DNA of 64,000 bases from Paenibacillus oleatilyticus (GCF_018998565.1 NZ_JAHNZO010000014.1:62001-126000), one strand, 5' to 3'; positions 1-7,961 are shown, numbered from the stretch's first letter. A program made the numbers and translations. Notes: a model not told the origin generated them from the sequence alone.

Positions 1-145
1 AACCGGGCCGCGCCAGAACTAACCCGCGAACCTTGCGCGAATCCGAATTTAAAGCGGACACGGTCAATTGAGGGTATGCCTTTGCCAATGAGGAGGCATT
101 TTCGCCAAATGTAATGGAATCTCCGAGAGCTGTATAGATCATCAT
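1..145 (-). CDS. GDSL/SGNH-family hydrolase, N-terminal part only
   Basis: The minus strand opens with two consecutive ATG codons (145 and 142) and reads without a stop to the window edge, giving 48 residues. The start MIYTALGDSITFGENAS carries the GDS(I/L) block with the nucleophilic serine typical of SGNH esterases and lipases, so the product is probably a small cytoplasmic or secreted esterase. A GGAG followed by GGTGAT lies just upstream of the start. The gene runs off the left edge, so the Gly, Asn and Asp-x-x-His blocks cannot be checked. The substrate is unknown. Confidence 0.8.
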   Translation of the reverse strand, partial: MMIYTALGDSITFGENASSLAKAYPQLTVSALNSDSRKVRGLVLARPG

Positions 146-231
146 GATATCACCAACTCCAACTTTTGATCATAAAATATCATATTGCAGCTGCGTACAT
201 GTTGCGTGGACGCATGATTTTCGCGCAAAAT

Positions 232-273
232 GAAAAAGGAGCTTTGCCGCTGAAAACACGGCGGCAAGCTCCT
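232..273 (-). terminator. Intrinsic terminator after the DJ-1/PfpI gene
   Basis: An inverted repeat with arms AGGAGCTTGCCGC and GCGGCAAAGCTCCT on the minus strand is followed by a run of T. It lies 17 bases after the stop of the DJ-1/PfpI gene and fits a rho-independent terminator for it. Confidence 0.75.
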
Positions 274-289
274 ATTATATGCGTTCTTC

Positions 290-904
290 TCAGCACGCGT
301 ATTCGTCGAAGTCCGTCTCGAATTGCATGATGTGGGACGCTTCCTCTGCGACTTCTCTTCCCGCTAGGCGGTCCACCATATGCAGCGACATGTGCATGCC
401 GTTGGCAACGCCTGCCGAAGTGACGATCCGGTCTTCGTCTACGTATTTGACGCCATCGATGACATCAATCGCCGGATATTGTGTACGCATCCGTTCGATA
501 CTGTCAATGTGAGTCGTCGCCTTTTTTCCGTCCAGAAGACCCGCTTGAGCCAGCAGCAGCGCTCCTGTACATACGGAAGTAATCCATGGCGTATCGTCCG
601 AGCGGGCGCGAACCCAGTTGACAAGAGCTTCATTCAAGAGAGCCTTCCTCACTCCCGGTCCCCCGGGGATCACGAGCAGATCGTAGGCAGGGGCGGTAGC
701 CAGACTGTAATCAGGAGTCACTTTCAAGTTGCTCGTTGCTGTAATCAGACTTCCGGATTCCGATATCGTGGTGACGTTGAACAGTGAGCGTTCCGTCGGT
801 TGATAGCGGTCGTGCACAGCAAGGCCGAACACTTCGTACGGGCCGGCAAAATCAAGAATTTCCACCTGATCAAACAACAAAATACCGACATTCCAAGCTT
901 TCAT
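290..904 (-). CDS. DJ-1/PfpI (GATase1-like) family protein
   Basis: This 204-residue protein spans a whole DJ-1/PfpI domain of the kind found in isonitrile hydratase-like and AraC-fused proteins. The nucleophile-elbow sequence WITSVCTGALLLAQ puts the reactive cysteine at residue 112, and GLLDGKKATTH follows as in the family. There is no C-terminal helix-turn-helix domain, so it is the stand-alone form. The start has AGGAGG-like bases just upstream, and a TATAAT hexamer lies on the minus strand at 985-980. Activity (hydratase, glyoxalase, protease or chaperone) cannot be told from the sequence. A second relative is encoded at 62392-62958. Confidence 0.85.
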   Translation of the reverse strand: MKAWNVGILLFDQVEILDFAGPYEVFGLAVHDRYQPTERSLFNVTTISESGSLITATSNLKVTPDYSLATAPAYDLLVIPGGPGVRKALLNEALVNWVRARSDDTPWITSVCTGALLLAQAGLLDGKKATTHIDSIERMRTQYPAIDVIDGVKYVDEDRIVTSAGVANGMHMSLHMVDRLAGREVAEEASHIMQFETDFDEYAC

Positions 905-1160
905 ACGATCTCCTCCTCGGTTTTGTTTTCAAGTCTCGCCTCCAATAGTCTGCCCTCGCCATGCTGCACTTACTGGTAAATTATACAAGCACAATCCGGA
1001 ACATGAAATGACTACAAGGTGCTCTTTTTGGCGACAATCGGATGTATGGTTACCATAGCAATTCATAAGAAACCGCTTGGCCTGCTCCATGCTATCATGG
1101 GGGAAAGAACCGGACACTAATGATCTTTGGAGGAATAGATATCCCGTCTCCATAACAAGT
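905..1160. other. Intergenic stretch, no supported gene
   Basis: The left part holds the minus-strand promoter region of the DJ-1/PfpI gene. The right part contains only a 24-codon plus-strand frame from 1046 that has no ribosome site and no recognisable content. It nevertheless ends just before a terminator, so a small RNA or a decayed gene cannot be excluded. Confidence 0.4.
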
Positions 1161-1194
1161 AAAAGCACTAGCCTAACGGCCGGTGCTTTTTTGC
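1161..1194 (+). terminator. Orphan terminator-like hairpin
   Basis: AAAAGCACTAGCC and GGCCGGTGCTTTTTT form an imperfect stem with a T-run on the plus strand. No convincing plus-strand gene precedes it, so it may insulate the next promoter or end a small transcript. Confidence 0.6.
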
Positions 1195-1226
1195 ATGACG
1201 GCACCGGCTACTTCGCTGATATTGCA

Positions 1227-1255
1227 TTGCCAATCGAAGGGAGAGGAGCTATAAT
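1227..1255 (+). promoter_or_regulatory. Sigma-A-type promoter of the GNAT/ankyrin operon
   Basis: TTGCCA (1227-1232), a 17-base spacer and a consensus TATAAT (1250-1255) predict a start near 1262, giving an 80-base leader before the GNAT gene. Confidence 0.7.
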
Positions 1256-1341
1256 AGACCAAATTGTGAATCGAATATGCGGGAAAATAGGCGAACCAGA
1301 CCGCGAAGAACAATTCGATGCAGAAGGCGGGAGGGCTTCGG

Positions 1342-1872
1342 ATGAACAAGGTCCGGTTAGTCAGACCTTCTATGGAATACCGGGAACCGTATATGTCGTT
1401 CTATGCGGACTGGATAAGCAGCGGGGAACCGATAGTCCCCTGGGTTGTCGGTCAAGCTCCCGACGATTTCGAAGCGATGCTGGAGTTCCTGTATGCCGAA
1501 GACAGCGAGGAGAAATTAAGCAATCCTCATTGGGTGCCGCATTCGACCTATTGGCTGCTTAATGAAGAGAACCTTGTCGTAGGAGCGGTTAACATTCGTC
1601 ATCGCTTAAACGAAAAGCTTCTGAACAGCGGCGGTCATATCGGTTATGGCATACGCCCCGGCTATAGGCGCAAGGGCTATGCGAGCGCATTGCTGGCCCA
1701 GACGCTGCAAATCACCAAAGCGATGGGATTGGATCAAGTGCTGCTGGTCTGTGACAAGGACAACCTTGGCTCAGAGAAGACGATTTTGAAGCATGGCGGC
1801 ACGTTTGAATCGGAATTTACGGAGAAAGACGGCAGTATCGTCAAGAGGTTTTGGATTCGATTGGGAGGCTAG
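1342..1872 (+). CDS. GNAT-family N-acetyltransferase
   Basis: The product (176 residues) is a single GNAT domain. It shows the beta-strand 4 and CoA-binding region GGHIGYGIRPGYRRKGYAS, with the R/Q-x-x-G-x-G/A type pyrophosphate loop, followed by LVCDKDNLGSEKTILKHGG, the usual C-terminal block of this group. It most resembles small-molecule or alkylamine acetyltransferases of Bacillales, and the substrate is unknown. ATG at 1342 was chosen because GGCGGGAGG lies 6-14 bases upstream; an in-frame ATG at 1318 lacks such a site. The ankyrin gene begins 6 bases after the stop, so the two are co-transcribed. Confidence 0.85.
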   Translation: MNKVRLVRPSMEYREPYMSFYADWISSGEPIVPWVVGQAPDDFEAMLEFLYAEDSEEKLSNPHWVPHSTYWLLNEENLVVGAVNIRHRLNEKLLNSGGHIGYGIRPGYRRKGYASALLAQTLQITKAMGLDQVLLVCDKDNLGSEKTILKHGGTFESEFTEKDGSIVKRFWIRLGG

Positions 1873-1878
1873 GCTATC

Positions 1879-2955
1879 ATGACCGAAGTTGAAAAAGAAG
1901 TTATAAGCTGCATCCGAAGTGATGATACCGACGGGGCTATGGCGGTTTTGGAAAAACACGGGTTACCGGAAGGGAGCACGCTTCCCGTCGATATTTTAAA
2001 CCAAGCGTTGGAGTACAAGCGGCTGGCTCTGGCCCGGCTTTTGCTGGACAAGTACGGTTTCGACAATTTGAACGATGAGAAGAACCCTGTCATGCCTTAC
2101 GCTGCCCGGTATGGAACGCGCGATTTATTTGAAAGATTGTTGCAAGCGGGCGCCGATCTAAATGCTCTTACCCATGTGAAGAGTTCCGCTGTGGGAAGGG
2201 CCCTTGCCTTCGGCAATCACAAGGGAGTCCGCGCCTTGCTTGAATTGGGCTTCGATATGAGAACCTACGCAGGCGGGAACGCTCTTCGCGACGCCGCAGG
2301 GTCCGGAAAATTCGAATTCGTCAAGCTATTCGTGGAGCATGGGGCCGATGTCAACTTTAACGGTCGCAGTCAGGTGTTTCCGTATTGTACGACCCCGGTC
2401 CAAATGGCCGCTTCGATCAACCATTTTGAAATCGTAAAGTACTTGATTGAACATGGCGCCGACGTCACGATTAAAGATAAGAACGGCGACCGAGCGTATT
2501 CTTATGCCAAGCAGAATAACCATACGGAGCTGATGGAGTACATCAAGCAATTCGAACCTCCAATCTGGCATGAAATGGATAACCGGGTGAAGGAGCTTAA
2601 GCGTCTGGGCTTGCCGGCTGAAATTATCAAATGGCTTGGGACCGAGAATCGAAGGATTGATCTTAAGGATTCGAAAACAACCGAATACATTGAATTCGAA
2701 ACGATATTCGACGTCAGAGTGCTGGAGTGGAGAGGCAGGCAATTTATCGATCTGGTCAAAGACATTGAAAATTACGCCAATACGGGCTTTGTTGTGTGGG
2801 TAAAGGATAAAAAATGTCTGGGCAGCCTTGATGTCGAGCATGACGAGTTGATTTTGCTGCCGGGTCTGAAGTGGAAAGCTTTTCTGGCCAAGGCAGCCGG
2901 TATTATTGACGATATTTTGGATGGAAACTTGTCGGGAGAGCCCTGCGAGGATTAA
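1879..2955 (+). CDS. Ankyrin-repeat protein with a SUKH-like C-terminal region
   Basis: The protein has 358 residues and no signal peptide or membrane segment. Residues about 65-210 contain at least four ankyrin repeats, recognisable by LLQAGADLNA, FVEHGADVNF and LIEHGADVTIKDKNGD. The remaining 130 residues form a separate domain; its segment GFVVWVKDKKCLGSLDVEHDE, followed by LPGLKWKAFLA, recalls the SMI1/KNR4 (SUKH) fold, but that is only my impression. Ankyrin and SUKH proteins often serve as immunity proteins against polymorphic toxins, yet no toxin gene is visible here. It is co-transcribed with the upstream GNAT gene. Confidence 0.8.
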   Translation: MTEVEKEVISCIRSDDTDGAMAVLEKHGLPEGSTLPVDILNQALEYKRLALARLLLDKYGFDNLNDEKNPVMPYAARYGTRDLFERLLQAGADLNALTHVKSSAVGRALAFGNHKGVRALLELGFDMRTYAGGNALRDAAGSGKFEFVKLFVEHGADVNFNGRSQVFPYCTTPVQMAASINHFEIVKYLIEHGADVTIKDKNGDRAYSYAKQNNHTELMEYIKQFEPPIWHEMDNRVKELKRLGLPAEIIKWLGTENRRIDLKDSKTTEYIEFETIFDVRVLEWRGRQFIDLVKDIENYANTGFVVWVKDKKCLGSLDVEHDELILLPGLKWKAFLAKAAGIIDDILDGNLSGEPCED

Positions 2956-2959
2956 AACA

Positions 2960-2992
2960 AAAAGCACTGGCCGTGGCGCGCAGTGCTTTTTA
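2960..2992. terminator. Bidirectional terminator
   Basis: AAAAGCACTG (2960-2969) and CAGTGCTTTT (2981-2990) form a perfect 10-bp stem with A and T runs on both sides. It lies between the convergent ankyrin and peptidase genes. Confidence 0.85.
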
Positions 2993-3011
2993 CGTTATGA
3001 AGCTGCGGTGG

Positions 3012-4058
3012 TCAGGGTCTTACGGCTCTTTTGGGCTTGATTCGGGCAAGCACATTTGCAGGCAGCTTACGGACATAGGCGCGGGAGGTCTTTACGGCTT
3101 GGATCTGCTTTACTTTGCCTGCGCCGCTCGCCCGAGCCACCTTCGTACCGAATGCCTGCATCGCCCAGTGGATGGGGAAGGCTATGGAAAGACGGCCGTC
3201 CGACGTGCCTGCAAAATTGATGGCCGCCGCGTAATTGTCCGAGCGTTTGAGCCATACCGATCCGGAATCGCCGGCCAGCGAAATGGGGGTAGTTCCTCTG
3301 ATTACCGTTTGATTTTTGAAGTTAAGAACCCCGAGCTTGCCGCCGTAGTCGATCTGGATATCGGTGTCGATCGATTCCACCCTTCCGTTCACCAAACCTG
3401 TCGTGCGTCCCACTTTCTTTAATCGCTCTCCCACCCGATAAGACGTCACATAGCCGGGAATAGCTCCGACCGTCGGATAATTGGGATTAAGTAGACGCTT
3501 GTTGATAGGGACGGAAAGTGCCGCGTCTATAAAATTATTTTTCTTTTTCTGCAGCTTTACATAGCGGTATAAACGGCCGATGCGGTCCGTGCCGGAACGG
3601 CCTCCGTCGGCACCGCCGGGCTGGATCGTTTCTGTGGCGAAGTTCGTATTGTTCGGATTCAGCACATGGTTGTTGCTTAACAAATAACGGCTTGCGGCCT
3701 TGGAATTGTTCGTCACGATAAGGCCTGCACTGCCCGACTCCGCCGGAGTACCGACACTGTAGCCGGGAGGTACGGGACGAATCCGGCGGGTGTAGTTCGC
3801 GTGAGCTCGCATTTTTCCCGTTTTGACGACGCGGATCGGAACCGAGGCTCCTTTGCCTTTCGCTTTGGCGGCAAACATAGCGGGACTCAGACCCAGGCTT
3901 GCGGAAGAAACCTTATCCGTATAGATGATGACAGCTGCGCCCTTTTTCGGATTCGCAGGATCTTTGTACCCTATTCCGACCCCGTGAACACCGGATTTTT
4001 TTAATATGTGGGGGGCCATCTTTCTTTTCATTCGCAGTGCAGCCATAAACGTAGCCAC
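3012..4058 (-). CDS. Trypsin-fold (S1-like) serine peptidase
   Basis: This 348-residue protein belongs to a bacterial group of chymotrypsin-fold peptidases. The N-terminal part (HGVGIGYKDPANPKKGAAV) is the family's usual leading domain. The catalytic triad can be read as His in LLSNNHVLN, Asp in NFIDAALSV and Ser in LAGDSGSVW, in the expected order and spacing. No signal peptide is visible, so it may be intracellular or leave by another route. The start is GTG at 4058, eight bases after GGGGAGG; the ATG five codons later is a poorer choice. The basic C-terminal tail is rich in Lys and Arg. Confidence 0.8.
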   Translation of the reverse strand: MATFMAALRMKRKMAPHILKKSGVHGVGIGYKDPANPKKGAAVIIYTDKVSSASLGLSPAMFAAKAKGKGASVPIRVVKTGKMRAHANYTRRIRPVPPGYSVGTPAESGSAGLIVTNNSKAASRYLLSNNHVLNPNNTNFATETIQPGGADGGRSGTDRIGRLYRYVKLQKKKNNFIDAALSVPINKRLLNPNYPTVGAIPGYVTSYRVGERLKKVGRTTGLVNGRVESIDTDIQIDYGGKLGVLNFKNQTVIRGTTPISLAGDSGSVWLKRSDNYAAAINFAGTSDGRLSIAFPIHWAMQAFGTKVARASGAGKVKQIQAVKTSRAYVRKLPANVLARIKPKRAVRP

Positions 4059-4201
4059 AATATCCTCCCCTTTTTGCAGGATAAGATATTGTATGGTTTT
4101 GCTGCCGATTGTTACGGGCGTTCATGAAGAGAAGAATCACCGTATCGGTGGTGCATAATTTGGGGACACTATTTTGTGGAATAAAGTGTGCCAGAAATTG
4201 C

Positions 4202-4230
4202 TTTACATTTGGAAAGAGTTACAACATACT
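4202..4230 (+). promoter_or_regulatory. Promoter of the ferritin gene
   Basis: TTTACA (4202-4207), 17 bases and CATACT (4225-4230) form a good sigma-A-type promoter 85 bases before the ferritin start. I see no Fur- or PerR-type box overlapping it. Confidence 0.6.
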
Positions 4231-4314
4231 AAGGACAGGTGTGGGAAGTATTTCTTTTATTCACCTACATAGAGGGAGAACCTCGGATAGACTGCAAACA
4301 AGGGGCGTGACCTG

Positions 4315-4821
4315 ATGCTAAGTGAGAACCTGCTCGCCAAGCTGAACGAACAAATGAACTACGAATTTTATTCCTCCCAAGTGTATCTGGCTATGGCCGG
4401 ATACTGCTCGTCGGAAAGCTTCGACGGGTTTGCGAACTTTTTTATCGTACAGGCCGAGGAAGAAAAATTTCATGCCATGAAAATTTTTCACTTCATTAAC
4501 ACGCTGGGCAAGCGCGCCCATGTCAGTGGAATGGAGGACCCGCAGAACCAGTATACCTCGCTGCTGGATGCTTTTGAACATGCGTTTGCTCACGAACAAA
4601 CCGTAACGAAACGCATCTACGAGTTGTCGGATATCGCTTGGAACGAGCGCGAGCACGCGACAATCAACTTTTTGAAGTGGTTCATCGACGAACAGGTCGA
4701 AGAGGAAGCCACGTTCGACAGCATCATTCAGAAGCTTCGCCGCATCGATAACGATAGCAATGCGTTCTACATGCTCGATGCCCAATTGGCGCAGCGTACC
4801 TTCACGCCGCCGGCCGAATAG
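4315..4821 (+). CDS. ftnA: Ferritin (FtnA type)
   Basis: The 168-residue protein is a full-length bacterial non-haem ferritin that stores iron as a mineral inside a 24-mer shell. All ferroxidase-site ligands fall at the same numbers as in E. coli FtnA: Glu17, Glu50, His53, Glu94, Gln127 and Glu130. It lacks the haem-binding methionine arrangement of bacterioferritin and the short length of Dps. The gene is monocistronic, with its own promoter and a terminator directly after it. Two Fur-controlled siderophore-uptake loci lie elsewhere in the window, but this promoter shows no Fur box. Confidence 0.93.
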   Translation: MLSENLLAKLNEQMNYEFYSSQVYLAMAGYCSSESFDGFANFFIVQAEEEKFHAMKIFHFINTLGKRAHVSGMEDPQNQYTSLLDAFEHAFAHEQTVTKRIYELSDIAWNEREHATINFLKWFIDEQVEEEATFDSIIQKLRRIDNDSNAFYMLDAQLAQRTFTPPAE

Positions 4822-4831
4822 CATAGACCGG

Positions 4832-4874
4832 AAACTGCTCCTCCAAGCTATCAAGCTGTGGGGAGCAGTTTTTG
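4832..4874. terminator. Terminator after ferritin, probably bidirectional
   Basis: AAACTGCTCC (4832-4841) and GGAGCAGTTT (4862-4871) pair perfectly and are followed by T residues. The facing adaB gene ends 23 bases further on and may share it. Confidence 0.8.
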
Positions 4875-4896
4875 TTTGTGCGGATTCGCAAGCAAG

Positions 4897-5457
4897 TCAA
4901 AATTGAAATCGGGCATGTCCCTTCAGCGTAAAATCCTCGTAGCCTTCCAGCCGGAGCAGCTCTTGCTTCACCTGCAGACCGCCCCGGAACCCCGTGAGTG
5001 CGGAGTTTTTGCCAATCACGCGATGGCACGGGACGACGATGGGGATCGGGTTAGCTCCGTTCGCGGTGCCTACGGCCCGGACGGCCGCAGGACTGCCCAC
5101 CTCCCCGGCAATGTCCGAGTAGCTGCGGGTTTCGCCATAGGGAATGCGGGTTAGCGCCTGCCAGACGGCGGTTTGGAACTTCGTACCGCGCATATCGAGG
5201 GGAAGGTCGAACGTTCGGCGGGTCCCTTCCAAATATTCCTTCAGCTGCCCGACGTACTCGGATAACGGCTCTTGATCGTTCGTCAGCACGGCGCCCGGGA
5301 TATGTTTAACCACCCATGTAGTTAAGGTGTCGAATGATTCATTAGGCCAAGTAATCCGGCACAAGCCCTGTTTCGTAGCGGCCAGATAGAGTGGCCGGTC
5401 CCCGAACTTGGGATGACGGATGGCCGTCCAATACACCTCGGTCGTTGTTTTTCCCAT
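4897..5457 (-). CDS. adaB: Methylated-DNA--[protein]-cysteine S-methyltransferase
   Basis: The protein (186 residues) removes methyl groups from O6-methylguanine in DNA by transferring them to its own cysteine. The acceptor is Cys144 in the invariant PCHRVIG block, preceded by NPIPIVV and followed by LTGFRGGLQVKQELL. The helix-turn-helix of the DNA-binding part contains FQTAVWQALTRIPYGETRSY. It is the second gene of an operon with adaA (24-base gap), the classical Bacillus adaptive-response arrangement, which is why I use the symbol adaB rather than ogt. Confidence 0.93.
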   Translation of the reverse strand: MGKTTTEVYWTAIRHPKFGDRPLYLAATKQGLCRITWPNESFDTLTTWVVKHIPGAVLTNDQEPLSEYVGQLKEYLEGTRRTFDLPLDMRGTKFQTAVWQALTRIPYGETRSYSDIAGEVGSPAAVRAVGTANGANPIPIVVPCHRVIGKNSALTGFRGGLQVKQELLRLEGYEDFTLKGHARFQF

Positions 5458-5481
5458 AAGTAAACCTCCTTCTTGACCGGC

Positions 5482-6045
5482 TTAACGGGTGCCGGCGGTT
5501 TCCCGGTATTCCATTGGCGTACAGCCGACCGTCTTGTGAAATACGGCTGTAAAGTGGGATGGGCTGCGGAAGCCGACTTCTGCCGCGATATCGGTTATCG
5601 GCTGTTCGCTTGTGGCTAGCAGCCGCTTTGCCTCGTCCATACGGATCTGGAGTAGCTGCTTCGAGGGAGTCGTTCCGGTCACCCGCTTAAACACGCGCTG
5701 CAAATGATAGGGGCTCATTTTGAGCTCCGCTCCTATGTCGCCAAGCGTCAAAGGCTCGGAGTAACGCCGCTTGATCAATTCATTCACGGCATGAGCGATT
5801 TGTGCATCCGGTCCATGCTCACCCGGCTGTTCCGGACGGCACCTTTTGCATGCCCGGAATCCTGCTTGCAGCGCTTCCTCGATACTGCCGTATACTTTAA
5901 CGTTTTCCGGCTTCGGAATGCGGGAGCGGCACGAAGGCCGGCAAAAGATTCCCGTCGATGTAATTCCGATATAATACCGCCCGTCGTAGCGGGTGTCGCG
6001 CCGCAAAATCGTCTCGTACACCGACTGAAATAATGCGTCGTCCAT
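5482..6045 (-). CDS. adaA: Ada regulator: methylphosphotriester-DNA methyltransferase and AraC-type activator
   Basis: The 187-residue protein combines the N-terminal Ada zinc domain with a C-terminal AraC-type DNA-binding domain and lacks the O6-methylguanine domain, as in B. subtilis AdaA. The zinc cysteines are Cys35, Cys39, Cys66 and Cys69, and Cys35 is the expected methyl acceptor that turns the protein into an activator. The AraC part shows two helix-turn-helix units, the second ending with GFRSPSHFTAVFHKTVG. A TATAAT hexamer lies upstream on the minus strand (6075-6070). It should switch on itself and adaB after alkylation damage. Confidence 0.93.
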   Translation of the reverse strand: MDDALFQSVYETILRRDTRYDGRYYIGITSTGIFCRPSCRSRIPKPENVKVYGSIEEALQAGFRACKRCRPEQPGEHGPDAQIAHAVNELIKRRYSEPLTLGDIGAELKMSPYHLQRVFKRVTGTTPSKQLLQIRMDEAKRLLATSEQPITDIAAEVGFRSPSHFTAVFHKTVGCTPMEYRETAGTR

Positions 6046-6157
6046 ATTGGGGCCTCCCCTCTGCCACTCATTATAAACCGAAGTCGCGCGTTCTGATAAT
6101 AGAGCAAGAATAGGACAGCAATAATTCGATAGTGCAAGCTAGGGGCGCGGCGGGAAC

Positions 6158-6203
6158 GCAAAACGGCCGTCCGGAAGCGATGAGATCGCTCCGGGCGGCC
6201 GGC
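6158..6203 (-). terminator. Terminator after the DUF2892 gene
   Basis: A long GC-rich stem (CCGGCCGCCCGGAGCGAT paired with the ATCGCTTCCGGACGGCCG region on the minus strand) is followed by TTTT. It lies 20 bases after the DUF2892 stop. Confidence 0.8.
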
Positions 6204-6223
6204 GGCTGAAGCTGGAACAAGCG

Positions 6224-6412
6224 TCAAAGCTTGCATGAATTGATGCCGAGCAAACGGTTCATGAGACATTTTTGCGTAAGCGCCGTGTAGAGCAGGGGGA
6301 TCCCGATCAAGCCGATATACTTGATTCCCCCTTCCAGCAAAAATAAAAGCGAGAGCAGCGCCAGTCCTGCGACAATCCGAAATACCAAGTCAAAGCCGCC
6401 TACATTTTTCAT
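6224..6412 (-). CDS. DUF2892 (YgaP-type transmembrane) protein
   Basis: The protein has 62 residues and two hydrophobic helices (about residues 8-25 and 29-45), with the family's two conserved cysteines in TQKCLMNRLLGINSCKL. DUF2892 domains occur alone or fused to rhodanese domains, as in YgaP, and are often linked to sulfur or redox metabolism; the exact role is unknown. A GGAGGGATC ribosome site precedes the ATG. The gene follows a Crp/Fnr regulator, and its promoter carries a perfect Crp/Fnr-like palindrome, so it is probably the regulator's target. Confidence 0.8.
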   Translation of the reverse strand: MKNVGGFDLVFRIVAGLALLSLLFLLEGGIKYIGLIGIPLLYTALTQKCLMNRLLGINSCKL

Positions 6413-6449
6413 CGTGATCCCTCCGCTAAAAGAATGGTTTACATCCCTT

Positions 6450-6496
6450 ATTGTAGCGGTCGGTTCCCAGTCGTTATGTGACTAAGTCACATAACG
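6450..6496 (-). promoter_or_regulatory. DUF2892 promoter with Crp/Fnr-type palindrome
   Basis: A perfect 12-1-12 inverted repeat (arms CGTTATGTGACT and AGTCACATAACG, 6472-6496) overlaps the stop codon of the Crp/Fnr gene. A TACAAT -10 hexamer (6455-6450, minus strand) predicts a start near 6443. This puts the palindrome centre at about -41, the classical class II activator position. The core is TGTGA-N5-TCACA. No good -35 is present, which fits a promoter that needs an activator. Confidence 0.65.
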
Positions 6497-7156
6497 GCTT
6501 TTTACTTGTTCGAGCGCGGCTCGCTGAATATTTTGAATTCGTCCGCGGCCTAAGACAAGCCACCCTTCCTTTTCGAACTCCTTCAGCTTCCGACTGATCA
6601 CTTCTCTTGCGGTGCCTAGCTCGACGGCGATTTCATCATGCGTGATACGCAGCGTAGTTGAGGCTTCGGGCGTCTTTTGCAGGAGAAAATCGGCGATGCG
6701 GTATTCCATCGGCTTGAAGGCGACGTCGTCGATCAGGGTGGTGACGATGGACATTCGCTGCGTGAACATTCGGTAAATGTATTGGCGGAGCGGCTTATAT
6801 TTCTCGACCCACTGCTTGTACACGTCAATCGGGAGGATGAACAGCTCCGAGGGAGTCTCGACCGATGCGGATGCTTCATATTCCATTTCGCCCATAATGC
6901 TGGCCATCATCAAGACGCAGCACTCGCCTCCCCGAACACGGTATAGCGTAATTTCTCTCCCCGTCTCGCTAACTTTGTAGACGCGAATACTGCCGTCCAG
7001 CGTAAATATTGCGTGCTCCAGCAGCCCCCCTTGTCGAATGGCCAGACTCATGGGAACACGAATAACGGCGATGTCCGGATGCTGCCAATCTTCCGGCTCG
7101 ACGGATTCAAAACAGCGGAATCGCTCAATAATCCGGCGAATATGCTCGGGTAACAC
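6482..7156 (-). CDS. Crp/Fnr-family transcriptional regulator
   Basis: The protein has 224 residues with an N-terminal cyclic-nucleotide-like beta-roll and a C-terminal winged helix. The recognition segment is THDEIAVELGTAREVISRKL. The N-terminus lacks the cysteine cluster of oxygen-sensing Fnr, and I do not see a clear cAMP-binding Arg-Ser pair, so the signal is unknown. The start is GTG at 7156 after GAGAGGAGAG. The downstream DUF2892 gene and the palindrome spanning this gene's last codons suggest that it activates DUF2892 expression. Confidence 0.87.
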   Translation of the reverse strand: MLPEHIRRIIERFRCFESVEPEDWQHPDIAVIRVPMSLAIRQGGLLEHAIFTLDGSIRVYKVSETGREITLYRVRGGECCVLMMASIMGEMEYEASASVETPSELFILPIDVYKQWVEKYKPLRQYIYRMFTQRMSIVTTLIDDVAFKPMEYRIADFLLQKTPEASTTLRITHDEIAVELGTAREVISRKLKEFEKEGWLVLGRGRIQNIQRAALEQVKSRYVT

Positions 7157-7280
7157 GACGATGTCTCTCCTCTCTGGGGCATTGCGGTTACTTTTAGCAT
7201 AGCGGATAGATCGGATAAAAGGAAACGAATCCGAGGCATGTGTTTGCGGGGCTGTTTCTTGAGGCTCCTGAAGCCTATAA

Positions 7281-7327
7281 AAAAGCCTTCACCCGCCAGC
7301 GCTGTAACGCTGCAAATGAAGGCTTTT
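7281..7327. terminator. Terminator-like hairpin upstream of the toxin-antitoxin pair
   Basis: AAAAGCCTTCA (7281-7291) and TGAAGGCTTTT (7317-7327) pair perfectly, with an inner GCAGCG-type stem. It lies in a gene-free stretch (7157-7476) on either strand of which I see no coding sequence. Confidence 0.7.
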
Positions 7328-7476
7328 TGACTTTTTCAGCTGTTCGCCAGGTAGGGCTGAATAGACAACTTTGTCAATTTTCCATTTCTGAGGGTCGCTG
7401 TTGTTATAAGTCGAGTTTTTTTTAATACTCTTTTTTCCTAAAATGTATGAATAAATGGCAAGTTTACTGGATACGA

Positions 7477-7524
7477 ATGTACATAGAGTACATTATGTAC
7501 ATTTTAAAAGGTGATTGTTATAAT
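7477..7524 (+). promoter_or_regulatory. Toxin-antitoxin promoter with three phased GTACAT repeats
   Basis: GTACAT occurs at 7479, 7488 and 7497, exactly 9 bp apart; the outer two sit inside the 8-bp palindrome ATGTACAT. The last repeat overlaps a -35-like TGTACA (7496-7501), which is followed after 17 bases by a consensus TATAAT (7519-7524). The predicted start near 7531 leaves a leader of only 8-14 bases. The repeats are a likely operator for autoregulation by the antitoxin or the complex. Confidence 0.6.
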
Positions 7525-7538
7525 GGAGGTGAGGAGGG

Positions 7539-7961
7539 ATGCTCATGCAAACGTTACTTAATGCTACGGAGGTACGAGCAAATTTTGGCGGTTTCATTGA
7601 TTCCGTTGTGCGAGAAAAACCCCAAGCCGTAAAGCGCAATCGAGATGTAATCTTGGCTTTCTCTAAGCAACAGATGAAGGAACTGTTATCCGCTTATGAA
7701 TTGACTTTTGAATACGAGCAAGATGAAGATGGTGTATATGCCGGTTCTATAGAACAAATTGAGGATATCGTTGCCGATGCTGAAACACTTGAAGGACTCC
7801 GATTCGAGCTAGCGAGACAATTAGTCGAGTATGCGATTGATTATGAAGCTAACTATTCCCGTTATTACAACAGTCCAAACCGCCATAAACATGCACCATA
7901 TGTTTTACGTGTAATATTAGAAGACGATATTGAATCTGTAGCAAGAATGTTCCATGCCTAG
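7539..7961 (+). CDS. Antitoxin with Phd-like N-terminus
   Basis: The protein has 140 residues. Its first 45 (LLNATEVRANFGGFIDSVVR, then KRNRDVILAFSKQQ) look like a Phd/YefM DNA-binding antitoxin. The rest (EYEQDEDGVYAGSIEQIEDI and NAETLE-like ADAETLEGLR) resembles the HicB-type region that wraps a HicA toxin. The gene starts at 7539 or 7545 behind GGAGGTGAGGAGGG, and its end overlaps the toxin start by 8 bases. It probably neutralises the next gene's product and represses the operon through the GTACAT repeats. Base composition is clearly richer in A+T than in the neighbours, which suggests horizontal transfer. Confidence 0.75.
   Translation: MLMQTLLNATEVRANFGGFIDSVVREKPQAVKRNRDVILAFSKQQMKELLSAYELTFEYEQDEDGVYAGSIEQIEDIVADAETLEGLRFELARQLVEYAIDYEANYSRYYNSPNRHKHAPYVLRVILEDDIESVARMFHA

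Noticed and set aside
1046-1120. 24-codon plus-strand frame before the orphan terminator
   Set aside because: No ribosome site, no promoter and no recognisable content.
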